A stretch of DNA of 64,000 nucleotides from Enterococcus hulanensis. Lineage in GTDB: Bacteria > Bacillota > Bacilli > Lactobacillales > Enterococcaceae. The DNA lies in NCBI RefSeq assembly GCF_005405485.1, contig NZ_BJED01000011.1, forward strand, positions 1 through 64,000, in the 5' to 3' direction. Shown here piece after piece: positions 19,933-30,256 of this stretch. The position numbers and the translations under genes were made by a program. Each line of letters opens with the position of its first letter. Positions within the stretch are counted from its first letter, which is position 1. The notes below the pieces were generated by a model. It did no database searches. It was given only the letters and a program-made list of their open reading frames with translations, and was not told where the DNA came from.

Positions 19933-20118
19933 TTAATAAGAATTTGTTTTATTCGCTGACTCTTTTCTAATTTTAAAAAACGCGCTAACCATTAATAGTG
20001 CTGTCGAAAACCCTTTGGCAAATTCCAGCAAAGCTGTATCCGCGAAGTTGGAAATAAAAAATGCCAGCAGCATCAAAACCAACGAGAATTTAAAAAATGC
20101 CTCATAGTTTTTTACCAT
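19933..20118 (-). CDS. Small membrane protein, 61 residues, unrecognised
   Basis: Two predicted membrane helices (about 9-26, LVLMLLAFFISNF region, and about 32-47, FAKGFSTALLMVSAFF) and a basic tail KIRKESANKTNSY. I use the ATG at 20118 (MVKNYEAFF), which has AAGGAG ten bases upstream, rather than a longer extension to 20178. First gene of a two-gene operon with the 49-residue protein. Function unknown. Confidence 0.6.
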   Translation of the reverse strand: MVKNYEAFFKFSLVLMLLAFFISNFADTALLEFAKGFSTALLMVSAFFKIRKESANKTNSY

Positions 20119-20237
20119 ATCCAATCCACTCCTTTTCAAACACCCCGATATATCGCTCCAAAAAAGATTATTATCCATTTTACCAAATGCAAAACGGCTT
20201 TGTAAACGCCATCATTTATTTCATCCCAAAAATGAAC

Positions 20238-20267
20238 GATAGCCCGCTCAATTAAGAGCGGGCTATC
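20238..20267. terminator. Strong 12-bp hairpin
   Basis: GATAGCCCGCTC (20238-20249), loop AATTAA, GAGCGGGCTATC (20256-20267). No clean T-run follows on either strand (ATTTTT begins six bases on in the minus direction), so terminator function is likely but not certain. It separates the small-gene operon from the GyrI-like gene; the 250 bases between it and that gene are AT-rich with nothing I can call. Confidence 0.6.
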
Positions 20268-20517
20268 TAACTAATCAATATTTATTATTCTAAAGCTGAG
20301 GGTGTTGACTATTACTAAAAATTAACTATTTCTCGTTTAAACGATGTATTCCCAAATCCTTCTAATACATCCTTGTAACCCTATAGTTACGCCAGTTTGA
20401 TTAAATTTCATCAAAATGAGTTAAAGTTGTCGCATAAAAATATTTTTCGTATTAATTAACTATAACACACTTTTCTGGTAATTAAAAATATGGCAATTGA
20501 ACATTTTCTGATTCTTT

Positions 20518-20994
20518 TCAATTATTTAATAATTTTACCGGTATAAAACTTTCCATTTGTGCCCAACCCTGCTTCTCGACAATTTCCTGTGGAGTGATAA
20601 TATGACCCATCATTAAGCGTTTTTCAGAAATGTCTAACTCAAGATAAGCTAGACTTTCGATGTATTCTTTAGCCTCGTTAAATAATCTCTGACTGGCAGC
20701 CTCATCCCCATCTTCATAAACGTAGGTCAAAAAAAGGCCGCCTTCAAAATCAACCACTTCAAAATCACCAGCATCCTGCTCGTCAGTTAACGCATACAGC
20801 CAGAGCATTCCACCCCTTTTGCCATCAAAGCAAAGATAATCTCGCGGCACAAAAGAGTCTCGCGGATCAGAAACAAGTTGAGAGAAATAAGCATCGAATT
20901 TGCCTAAAACTCCTTGCTCAGAAAAATCAACATTACTATCCAAGCCCGAAGAAGCTGCTTTAAATGGCGGAAGTTCAATAATTCTAAATTCCAT
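20518..20994 (-). CDS. GyrI-like/AraC effector-binding domain protein
   Basis: A 158-residue protein made only of a GyrI-like small-molecule-binding (SHS2-duplication) fold, as found C-terminal to AraC- and MerR-type multidrug regulators. Begins MEFRIIELPPFKAAS; FDAYFSQLV and GGLFLTYVYEDGDEA fit the effector-binding pattern. No DNA-binding domain is attached, so it is a stand-alone binder; ligand unknown. Ribosome site AGAGGTG lies eight bases before ATG. Monocistronic. Confidence 0.75.
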   Translation of the reverse strand: MEFRIIELPPFKAASSGLDSNVDFSEQGVLGKFDAYFSQLVSDPRDSFVPRDYLCFDGKRGGMLWLYALTDEQDAGDFEVVDFEGGLFLTYVYEDGDEAASQRLFNEAKEYIESLAYLELDISEKRLMMGHIITPQEIVEKQGWAQMESFIPVKLLNN

Positions 20995-21146
20995 AAATGC
21001 ACCTCTTTTATTTTAGTCTAATCATTTTAGCATTACTGGGCTGGTAAATCCTAGCGTTGAAGGAAGTATTTTCTGCCCAATCAAAACCACGGTATCTATT
21101 GACAAAGGAAACGTAACTGTATGCTTACAAAAAATTAATCATTAAG

Positions 21147-21184
21147 AAAGGGACGAAACTCGTGGAGTTTCGTCCCTTTTTGAT
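21147..21184. terminator. Terminator after metG
   Basis: AAAGGGACGAAACTC (21147-21161), loop GTG, GAGTTTCGTCCCTTT (21165-21179). A perfect 15-bp stem just after the metG stop; the T-run is better on the plus strand, but it probably works for metG too. Confidence 0.8.
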
Positions 21185-21189
21185 AACTT

Positions 21190-23211
<2,022 letters not shown>

Positions 23212-23418
23212 TTAAAAATAGATTCTTACGTAGTATACCACAAAAGCCTTTAGCTTTTAAGAAATGGATTGTGCATTATGGGGAATTACTTTTTGTGACT
23301 ATTCATTCACACCCTCCTTAATAATCGAACCTTACAATTTCGATGTTTCATCTACTTCTGAATTAAGAAAAGACTCAGAAGTAATAGATAGATATCTTTA
23401 AAAATATGGATTTCTTGC

Positions 23419-23462
23419 AAAAAAGAGACTCATAAACGGAAAACCGTTTTTGAGTCTCTTTA
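23419..23462 (-). terminator. Terminator of the CAP/MucBP gene
   Basis: AAAGAGACTCA (23422-23432) pairs with TGAGTCTCTTT (23451-23461), with inner AAACGG/CCGTTT pairing; T-run on the minus strand. Confidence 0.85.
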
Positions 23463-23472
23463 CTATTGATTA

Positions 23473-26427
23473 TTAACGAAATGCTTCTACAAATAATTGT
23501 GCTCCATAAAGTTGTGAACCATAACAATATACTCCTACACCAATATACTTGTAATCAGCATCTATCATGTTAGCATAATGTCCAGGACTATTTTTCCAAC
23601 TTTCAAACATCGCTTCACCTGCTGCTTTTCCAGAAACTAAACTTGCCGGTCTCCCGTCATATGCAATATTTTCACCTGGATAACCTACAATAGATAGCCC
23701 TTGCTCAGTTATCGCAGTCGAAATATCTCTGCCATCAGGGCGAATATGTGCCAGCCGCTGTTTCAACTCAGTTGAACGGACATATGCTGCAGCAGTTAGC
23801 TTTGTATTTTCTTGGAGAGGACTTACTCCAAGCGATTTTCGTAAATCATTTACTTTTTGTACTATCGTTTGTTGCATAATCATCAATTCTGATTCAGATA
23901 AATAGTTCCTAAATGGTTTAATATCAAATTTGTATGAGCGTTCGCTTCCGCCAACAGCAGTTATTTCAGGCCAATAAGTTGTGTAAAGCAAATCATACTC
24001 ATCTGGACTCAATTTCAATTTATCAGACGAAGGTACAAATTTTTCACCGATCTTAACATCAAAGGTAACTGATTTAACTATTACCCCATTAACCACAGCA
24101 TGCAATGTAATCCTATCAAATGCTAAGCTATTATAATTGAACGTAATCGTCATATCCTGATTTACTGTGACTGTCTGCTTGGAACTGCCATTTAATTTAT
24201 ACCCATCAAATGTTTTCGAATTAGCGGTATAAGGTTTGCCTTGCTCAACTTCTACTGCTGGTTCAGTCAGTAATTTTTTTCCATCGTTGCCATTATGATT
24301 GACTGTAACCTTGTATTTGACGACATTCTTAGCATAGGTAAACGTAATCGTTTGATTCCCTGTAATTTTCACAGTTTGCGTCTTGCTACCGGATAGCGTA
24401 TAGCCGGTAAACGTCTTTGATTGTGCTGTATATTCTTTACCATATTCAACCACCACTGCCGGTTCAGTCTGTAAAATAGTTCCATCATTGCTCTTATGGA
24501 CGACAGTGACATTATACTTATTCAAATTATAAGTAAACGTAATCGTCGTAGGTCCTTTCACTGTGACTCTTTGGATGCTTTCCCCGGATAACGTGTATCC
24601 GTTAAAATTTGAGGCAGTGGCCGAGAATACTATTCCTTGCTCTATGTCTACAGCAGGTTCTGATTTCAAAATCTTTCCGTCATTTCCTTTGTGAATTACT
24701 ATAACCTCGTACTTCTTCAAATAATTGAAAGTAATCGTTGTCGTACCTTTTATTGTAACAGTTTGAGTTGTATTGCCCGACAAAGTATAGCCAGCAAAAG
24801 TTTTTGATTTTGCAATATGTTCCTTATCATATTCAACGGATACCGCTTTTTCTGTTTCTAGTGTCTTTCCGTCGCTTCCTTTGTGTACAACCGTGACGTT
24901 ATACTTATTCGGATTATACGTAAACGTGATCGTTGTCGCGCCCTTCACTGTTACTTTCTGACTTGAACTACCTGATAATGTGTAGCCAGTGAATGTTTTT
25001 GACTTCGCCGTATGTTCTTTACCATATTCAACAGACACAGCTTTTTCTGTCTCTAACGTTTTTCCATTACTGCCTTTATGAACAACCGTGACATTGTATT
25101 TGTTCAAATTATAATTAAACGTCAGAGTTTGATCTGCGTTCACAGCTGAAATGGTTTGAACATCTTTATCGTTTAGTGTATAACCAGTAAACGTTTCTGC
25201 TTTCGCAGTATAAGGTTTGCCTTTTTCTACAGTTACAGTAGCTTTCTTTAATTCTTTTCCATCAGAGCCGATGTGCTTGATTGTCACCGTATATTTCGTT
25301 ACCGGTGTCGCGTTTTTCGTATATGTGAACGTAATTGTTTTATTTCCATCAACGGTTACAGTTTGCGAGTCATTCCCCTTCAACGTATAACCACTAATAC
25401 TTTTCGCTGTTGCCTTGTAGGTTTTTCCTTTTTCTACACTTGCTGTAACGGCCTTTTCAATTTCTTTTCCTGATGAATCCACATACTTGACCGTCACTGT
25501 ATATTTCGTTACTGGTGCCACATTTTTCGTATACGTGAACGTAATTGTTTTATTTCCATCAACTGTTACAGTTTGCGAATCATTCCCCTTCAACGTATAA
25601 CCGTTGATACTTTTCGCTGTTGCCTTGTAGGTTTTTCCTTTTTCTACACTTGCTGTAACAGCCTTTTCAATTTCTTTTCCTGATGAATCCACATACTTGA
25701 CTGTCACCGTATGCTTAGTCACTGGTGCTGCGTTTTTTGTATAATTGAACGTGATCGTCTTATTCCCATTAACTGTAACGGTTTGTGAGCTGCTCCCTTT
25801 TAAAGTATAACCGCTAAAGCTTTCTGCTTTCGCGGTATAGGATTTTCCTTTTTCTACACTCGCGGTGGACTTCTTCAATTCTTTTCCATCTGAACCAACA
25901 TGCTTCACCGTAACTGAATATTTGGTTACAGGTGTGCTTTTATTGATTCCATACCAAGCGATCCCTTCGTCTCTCCAGCCAACACGTAATAAATTCTTTT
26001 GCTCCGCATAATTTACTGTGTAGTTATGTGAGCCGGCCTTTGCATTAGGGTTGTATGCACGATAAAGCGGAACCGCTTTCTTTACATCCGAATACCAGCC
26101 GATCCCTTCATACTTCCACCCTACCTTAACTAAATTATTCTTTTCACCTGCATTCATCGTATAGTGATGATCCCCTGCATTGGGGTTGTATAATCGATAG
26201 ACCGCATTTCCGCTGGAAGGTGCGATCCAACCAATTCCCTCGTATTTCCATCCAACTTTTACTAAATGGTTCTTTTCACCAGCAGTCGCGGTATAAAAAT
26301 GCTCACCCGAATTAGGGTTATACAGGCGATACATATCCGCAGCATGTGCTTCTTCCCCAAAAACTACCAACACTGAAAAACATAGAGACAACACCAAAAA
26401 GACAAACAACTTCACTTTTTTCATCAT
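23473..26427 (-). CDS. Large secreted protein: DUF5648, nine MucBP repeats, CAP domain
   Basis: A 984-residue exported protein. Signal peptide (about 1-30, ending AHAA); three copies of a YRLYNPNxGxHxYT-type repeat (about 32-165, DUF5648-like, seen in surface/peptidoglycan proteins); nine MucBP-like repeats of about 64-70 residues (about 172-785; each with a Y-x-V-T-V-x-H start and GYTL core); and a C-terminal CAP/SCP domain (about 850-984; ENIAYDGR, SWKNSPGHYANMI). No LPxTG, WxL or LysM anchor, so it is probably released or held non-covalently. CAP proteins of enterococci are reported in some cases as peptidoglycan-active; activity here is not deducible. Two ATG codons in tandem; the second (26424) has the better spacing from GAGG. 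Confidence 0.88.
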   Translation of the reverse strand: MMKKVKLFVFLVLSLCFSVLVVFGEEAHAADMYRLYNPNSGEHFYTATAGEKNHLVKVGWKYEGIGWIAPSSGNAVYRLYNPNAGDHHYTMNAGEKNNLVKVGWKYEGIGWYSDVKKAVPLYRAYNPNAKAGSHNYTVNYAEQKNLLRVGWRDEGIAWYGINKSTPVTKYSVTVKHVGSDGKELKKSTASVEKGKSYTAKAESFSGYTLKGSSSQTVTVNGNKTITFNYTKNAAPVTKHTVTVKYVDSSGKEIEKAVTASVEKGKTYKATAKSINGYTLKGNDSQTVTVDGNKTITFTYTKNVAPVTKYTVTVKYVDSSGKEIEKAVTASVEKGKTYKATAKSISGYTLKGNDSQTVTVDGNKTITFTYTKNATPVTKYTVTIKHIGSDGKELKKATVTVEKGKPYTAKAETFTGYTLNDKDVQTISAVNADQTLTFNYNLNKYNVTVVHKGSNGKTLETEKAVSVEYGKEHTAKSKTFTGYTLSGSSSQKVTVKGATTITFTYNPNKYNVTVVHKGSDGKTLETEKAVSVEYDKEHIAKSKTFAGYTLSGNTTQTVTIKGTTTITFNYLKKYEVIVIHKGNDGKILKSEPAVDIEQGIVFSATASNFNGYTLSGESIQRVTVKGPTTITFTYNLNKYNVTVVHKSNDGTILQTEPAVVVEYGKEYTAQSKTFTGYTLSGSKTQTVKITGNQTITFTYAKNVVKYKVTVNHNGNDGKKLLTEPAVEVEQGKPYTANSKTFDGYKLNGSSKQTVTVNQDMTITFNYNSLAFDRITLHAVVNGVIVKSVTFDVKIGEKFVPSSDKLKLSPDEYDLLYTTYWPEITAVGGSERSYKFDIKPFRNYLSESELMIMQQTIVQKVNDLRKSLGVSPLQENTKLTAAAYVRSTELKQRLAHIRPDGRDISTAITEQGLSIVGYPGENIAYDGRPASLVSGKAAGEAMFESWKNSPGHYANMIDADYKYIGVGVYCYGSQLYGAQLFVEAFR
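25294..25713. repeat. Two near-identical 210-bp tandem units
   Basis: Units starting at 25294 and 25504 differ by only a handful of bases and encode MucBP repeats 3 and 2, 70 codons each. The other seven repeats are diverged. The exact 210-bp period keeps frame, so unit loss or gain would change protein length without breaking it. Confidence 0.85.
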
Positions 26428-26762
26428 TTGCGCCTCTTTTCTTTTTCTATAACCCTCAAATATAGTTATTAATGTTTATTTCAGACGCATTTTATTTGAT
26501 TGTAAAGTTTATTATCCACATTTGTTTATCAATAAACATACATAGGTTATTAACATTATTAAAATATCGGTTTATTTCCAACACGAAATATGCGCCCTGC
26601 TATTATTCTTCTTAATCAATATTCAAATGGTCACAATTTTCTTTCGCGAAAATTAAAAAGTTGGGATAATTTAGTATTATTTAAGAGTTATAATAAATAA
26701 GTGGAGTTAAAAAAATATAAACATTATGGAACCTTATTTTGGGTTAGAAGGAGAGTACACTT
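26428..26762. other. Divergent promoter region
   Basis: About 335 AT-rich bases between the CAP/MucBP gene and the plus-strand unknown gene. Visible: a palindrome TGTTTAT-CA-ATAAACA at 26523-26538, a second palindrome TTTCGCGAAA at 26642-26651, and TATAAT near 26690-26695 for the plus-strand gene. No gene. Confidence 0.55.
26523..26538. promoter_or_regulatory. 16-bp palindrome upstream of the CAP/MucBP gene
   Basis: TGTTTATCAATAAACA has perfect 7-base arms around CA. It is placed about 96 bases before the CAP gene start, a plausible operator; the binding protein is unknown. Confidence 0.35.
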
Positions 26763-27839
26763 ATGCAAACAAAACCATTGTCACAGATCACACTTTTCAC
26801 TATGGGGCGGGCGAATCTGGAGAAGCGCCTGGCGAAATTTTACGAAGATTCTTCCGATGCGGATTCAACGCTTCAATATTTGGTGGCGGTGCTGGTTCGG
26901 CAATGTTTGTGCATCAGTGATTTCTCCGATTTTTGTGGGGACTTGGTTCGAGAGATCCTTTTATTTGCGGAGCCGTCAGATGTGCTGCGGAAGCTTGCTC
27001 CGTTGTTTCGGGCGTCCTTTACATCCGGCAAAGAATGGAAAGCGGTTACTCGCCGTCTCTATAAAAATAAGAATGAATATCATCGCTACAATAATCGCGT
27101 GAGCGACAATAAAAAATATTTATTTAGCAGCACAACACCAGCCGAGAAAATGGATGGACAATATAAAGTCGTCTCGACCTTTGAGGATGCGGTGGGTAAA
27201 ATCCATACATGGAGCTTACGGGATGCCGACTCGGAATCTTCTGGAATGAAAATCGATGCGGCGTTAGAGCTGCTGTCTTCTTTGACGATCTTTGAAAAGG
27301 ATGGCATTCGCCGCTTTGTTAAGCTGGAAAATTCCGATATCTTCAACTGCACTCGCTATCCGAAAGTCAGACATGGTGTGGTCTTGGAGACGTCTGATAA
27401 AAATTCGGTTGATATGGTGGCAGAGGCTCCAAGTCAAACTCCAGCACAGCAGCCAGCAGCTTTCGACTTCAGCAACCTGAGTGATGCAGAAAAGCTAGCA
27501 TTAGTGAAAATGCTTTTACCAGAAGGAATGGTTTTGACAGACGCTCGGATGACGGAGCTTGGAGATGAAGCGAAGTCCGAAAGTCCGGCCACCGTCGCAC
27601 AAAAGGCTGAACCAAACAGCGCTGGATCAACTTCGGCAGTCAAAGAAAAACCAAAAAACGAAACCAAGAAGCCTGTGGAAATTCCCGTACACAAGAAAAA
27701 CTCCTATTCCAACTACCAAAAGCCGAAAAGTGAGAAACAGAAAAAGCGCGAGGCAAACGACGATCTGATGATGAAAAGAGAAAAAGGCAAGGGCGGGGTT
27801 GGAAAAAAGAAAGATCGGAAACGCAATCGAAGGAAATAG
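26763..27839 (+). CDS. Unrecognised 358-residue protein with very basic C-tail
   Basis: I do not recognise the family. Residues 1-215 look like a folded, soluble, mostly helical domain with several aromatic and Cys residues; 220-255 contain a short helix NLSDAEKLALVKMLLPEGM; the last 75 residues are low-complexity and strongly basic, with QKKREAN and a tail KKKDRKRNRRK. No signal peptide or membrane helix. Start ATG has AGAAGGAG nine bases upstream. Transcribed alone and divergently from the CAP/MucBP gene. The basic tail suggests nucleic-acid or ribosome association, as inference only. Confidence 0.75.
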   Translation: MQTKPLSQITLFTMGRANLEKRLAKFYEDSSDADSTLQYLVAVLVRQCLCISDFSDFCGDLVREILLFAEPSDVLRKLAPLFRASFTSGKEWKAVTRRLYKNKNEYHRYNNRVSDNKKYLFSSTTPAEKMDGQYKVVSTFEDAVGKIHTWSLRDADSESSGMKIDAALELLSSLTIFEKDGIRRFVKLENSDIFNCTRYPKVRHGVVLETSDKNSVDMVAEAPSQTPAQQPAAFDFSNLSDAEKLALVKMLLPEGMVLTDARMTELGDEAKSESPATVAQKAEPNSAGSTSAVKEKPKNETKKPVEIPVHKKNSYSNYQKPKSEKQKKREANDDLMMKREKGKGGVGKKKDRKRNRRK

Positions 27840-28069
27840 GTTGCGTTGATTGAGGATGGTTCTGGTGAAATAGGATTTCAAAAAATTTGGCCTTATGAGG
27901 GTTTATTTGTTGTGCAAAAAAATTTATGCAGTCCGAACTTTTTACAACTAATTAGCAAAATAGCAGAACAACTACACGACAGACTATGCTGGTGTGGTTG
28001 CTCTGCTTCGTTGTCTTCCCCCCCTACTTATATTTCATTATTCATCGTTTCGACAAATGAAAATGAACG

Positions 28070-28102
28070 TAAAAAAACAGCGAATCCATCTAGATTCGCT
28101 GT
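28070..28102 (-). terminator. Terminator of the XRE-DUF2200 operon
   Basis: ACAGCGAATC (28077-28086), loop CATCTA, GATTCGCTGT (28093-28102), T-run on the minus strand. The 230 bases between it and the preceding plus-strand gene (27840-28069) hold nothing I can support. Confidence 0.85.
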
Positions 28103-28107
28103 CCCAA

Positions 28108-28452
28108 CTATTTACGTAAGATTTTCTCCAGCTTTTTTCCTTTGGCTAATTCATCTACTAGCTTGTCCAAGTAGCGGATTTTTTGCATCAACGGATCTTC
28201 GATGTCTTCCACGCGATAGCCGCAGATCACACCTTTAATCAAGGAAACATTCTCGTTTAACTGCGGGACTTCAGCAAAAAAGGTCTCCATGTCGACACCT
28301 TGATCAATTTGCTTTTGCAGTCCCTGCTCATCATAGCCAGTCAGCCAGTAAATGACCTGATCGAGTTCTTCTTTGCTGCGCCCTTTTTTCTCGATTTTCT
28401 GAAGATACATTGGATAAATCGAGGCAAAGCTCATTTTAAAGACTTTACTCAT
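28108..28452 (-). CDS. DUF2200-family protein
   Basis: A 114-residue cytoplasmic protein starting MSKVFKMSFASIYPMYLQK, matching the DUF2200 family by its FASIYPMY start and VIYWLTGYD and CGYRVEDIEDPLMQKIRYLDKL segments. Function is not known. It follows the XRE regulator by 16 bases, so the two are co-transcribed. Confidence 0.8.
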   Translation of the reverse strand: MSKVFKMSFASIYPMYLQKIEKKGRSKEELDQVIYWLTGYDEQGLQKQIDQGVDMETFFAEVPQLNENVSLIKGVICGYRVEDIEDPLMQKIRYLDKLVDELAKGKKLEKILRK

Positions 28453-28468
28453 TTCATGACCTCCGTTT

Positions 28469-28984
28469 TCAAATAAAATATAAGATAATCAAAAAGATGC
28501 AGGTAATCACGACAATGCCAGCTCCGGCAATTTTTGTCCACTTCATCTCTTTATGGAATTTCTCTTCCTCACCCTTCAAATGAGCTATTTTCCATTTGAA
28601 GGAGGACAACGTTATAAAATTAGTCAAAAGAGCAGCCGTTATAAAATACAGAATCCCACCACGAACAATTGCTGAAGACAAATACATCATCAATATCAAA
28701 ATAATCCCAGTCAGCACAGGACCAATATAATAGAGCCCCGTTAGATTCGCGATTTTTTCTTTTCGCTTGATTTCTTTCACCACAGCGGAATCCGCCACTA
28801 GTAGATCGTCTAAAGAAACTTGGAACACCTTTGATAAATGCAGCACACTTTCGATATCCGGTACGGTCCTGCCTGTTTCCCAATTTGAGATCGTCCGTTT
28901 CGATACGAAAATTTTATCGGCTAATTGATCCTGTGTCCATTTAGCTGCTTGCCGTTCCATTTTGATTCGTTGACTGATTTCCAT
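28469..28984 (-). CDS. XRE-family regulator with membrane helices
   Basis: A 171-residue protein: HTH_XRE domain at 1-60 (WTQDQLADKIFVSKRTISNWETG) followed by four hydrophobic helices (about 82-98, 105-122 and two near the C-terminus). Such membrane-tethered XRE proteins are common in Firmicutes; signal and target unknown. Co-transcribed with the DUF2200 gene downstream. Confidence 0.85.
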   Translation of the reverse strand: MEISQRIKMERQAAKWTQDQLADKIFVSKRTISNWETGRTVPDIESVLHLSKVFQVSLDDLLVADSAVVKEIKRKEKIANLTGLYYIGPVLTGIILILMMYLSSAIVRGGILYFITAALLTNFITLSSFKWKIAHLKGEEEKFHKEMKWTKIAGAGIVVITCIFLIILYFI

Positions 28985-29086
28985 TTGATCACCTTCAATA
29001 ATTGGATTTATTGCTTTAAAAGTATGCCATTCCTATAAAGTTGTCGATAGAAAGTTCTTTCCACCCTTGATTTGTCAAGGGTTTTC

Positions 29087-30256
29087 TTAACGTGTCACGC
29101 CATCTTTTCTAGCAGCTTCGGCGACCTTCATAGTGATCAGGTCCACCACATTTTCATCAAAGGCAGATGGAATAATGTAGTCTGAATTCAATTCTGAGTA
29201 AGGAATCGAATCGGCAATCGCATGGGCACACGCCAATTTCATACGCGGCGTAATTTTTTTCGCTTCTGCTGTAAAGGCACCGCGGAACAATCCCGGAAAG
29301 GCCAATACATTATTGATTTGATTAGGAAAATCGGAACGGCCCGTCCCCACAACAGAGGCACCGCCTGCAATTGCTTCGGCATATGTGATCTCCGGTTCTG
29401 GATTTGCCATAGGAAAAACGATATTGCCGTCATTCATTGAGGCAATCATTTCTTTAGTAACTAGATTTGGTGCGGAAACACCGATAAAAACATCAGCTCC
29501 CACAAAAGCTTCTGCCATCGTACCTGAGAAGTCTTTTGGCGCGATCAATTCTAAGATTTCCTTTTCAACAAAAGTCGCATTCGTCATTTGGTCATTCAAC
29601 GCGCCATCTTTATTAAAGGCAATGATATTTTTCACCCCAAGATCAACTAACATATGAATAATCGCGCTGCCGGCTGCGCCGGTTCCTGAGATCACGACTT
29701 TTAAATCCTGCGCCTCTTTTTTTACCAGCTTCAACGCATTGATCAACGCAGCCGTTACGACCACGGCAGTCCCATGCTGATCATCATGAAAGACTGGAAT
29801 ATCCAAGGCCTCGATCAACGCACGTTCGATCTCCACACAACGCGGCGCACTGATATCCTCTAGGTTGATTCCGCCAAAGGTCGGCGCGATAGCTTTAACA
29901 ATCTGGATGATTTCCTGCGGGTCTTTGGTATCAAGGCAGATCGGCACTGCATCAATGTCTGCGAACTCCTTGAACAGCAAAGCTTTCCCTTCCATCACAG
30001 GTAACGCAGCTTCTGGTCCGATATCACCTAACCCTAGAACTGCCGTACCATCAGTAACAACTGCCACACTATTGCCTTTCCAGGTATAGTCGTAAGCTTT
30101 ATTTTTGTCTTCAGCGATTTTTCGGCAGGGCTCTGCAACGCCCGGTGTATAGGCTAAAGATAAGTCGTCTTTGTTGCGGACCTTCGCTCTGCTGGTTACT
30201 TCGATTTTTCCGTGCCATTTCTCATGTGCTGCCAACGCTTCATCATAGATAGTCAT
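29087..30256 (-). CDS. NAD(P)-dependent malic enzyme
   Basis: Oxidative decarboxylation of malate to pyruvate and CO2. The 389-residue short bacterial form: catalytic YTPGVAEPC near 35-43, KGNSVAVVTDG, FHDDQHGTAVV metal/NAD region and GTGAAGSAI dinucleotide motif. I use ATG 30256 (MTIYDEAL) with GGAGAG seven bases upstream; the site lies inside the end of fumC, whose coding overlaps by 14 bases, so the two are translationally coupled. No malate permease gene is adjacent, unlike the maeP-maeE arrangement; with fumC it forms a fumarate to malate to pyruvate route. Confidence 0.92.
   Translation of the reverse strand: MTIYDEALAAHEKWHGKIEVTSRAKVRNKDDLSLAYTPGVAEPCRKIAEDKNKAYDYTWKGNSVAVVTDGTAVLGLGDIGPEAALPVMEGKALLFKEFADIDAVPICLDTKDPQEIIQIVKAIAPTFGGINLEDISAPRCVEIERALIEALDIPVFHDDQHGTAVVVTAALINALKLVKKEAQDLKVVISGTGAAGSAIIHMLVDLGVKNIIAFNKDGALNDQMTNATFVEKEILELIAPKDFSGTMAEAFVGADVFIGVSAPNLVTKEMIASMNDGNIVFPMANPEPEITYAEAIAGGASVVGTGRSDFPNQINNVLAFPGLFRGAFTAEAKKITPRMKLACAHAIADSIPYSELNSDYIIPSAFDENVVDLITMKVAEAARKDGVTR

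Noticed and set aside
19725-19970. Plus-strand ORFs of 62 and 81 codons
   Set aside because: They are antisense to the two small genes on the minus strand, which have far better ribosome sites.
21098-21184. Plus-strand TTGACA-containing promoter leading into the metG terminator as an sRNA
   Set aside because: The best -10 gives a 15-base spacer and the product would be only about 50 bases of terminator; not convincing.
25294-25713. CRISPR-like or transposon repeat
   Set aside because: The 210-bp repeats are in-frame coding repeats of MucBP domains with no spacers or terminal inverted repeats.
27846-28238. 130-codon plus-strand ORF after the basic-tailed protein
   Set aside because: No ribosome site, runs through a terminator and antisense into the DUF2200 gene, composition not protein-like.
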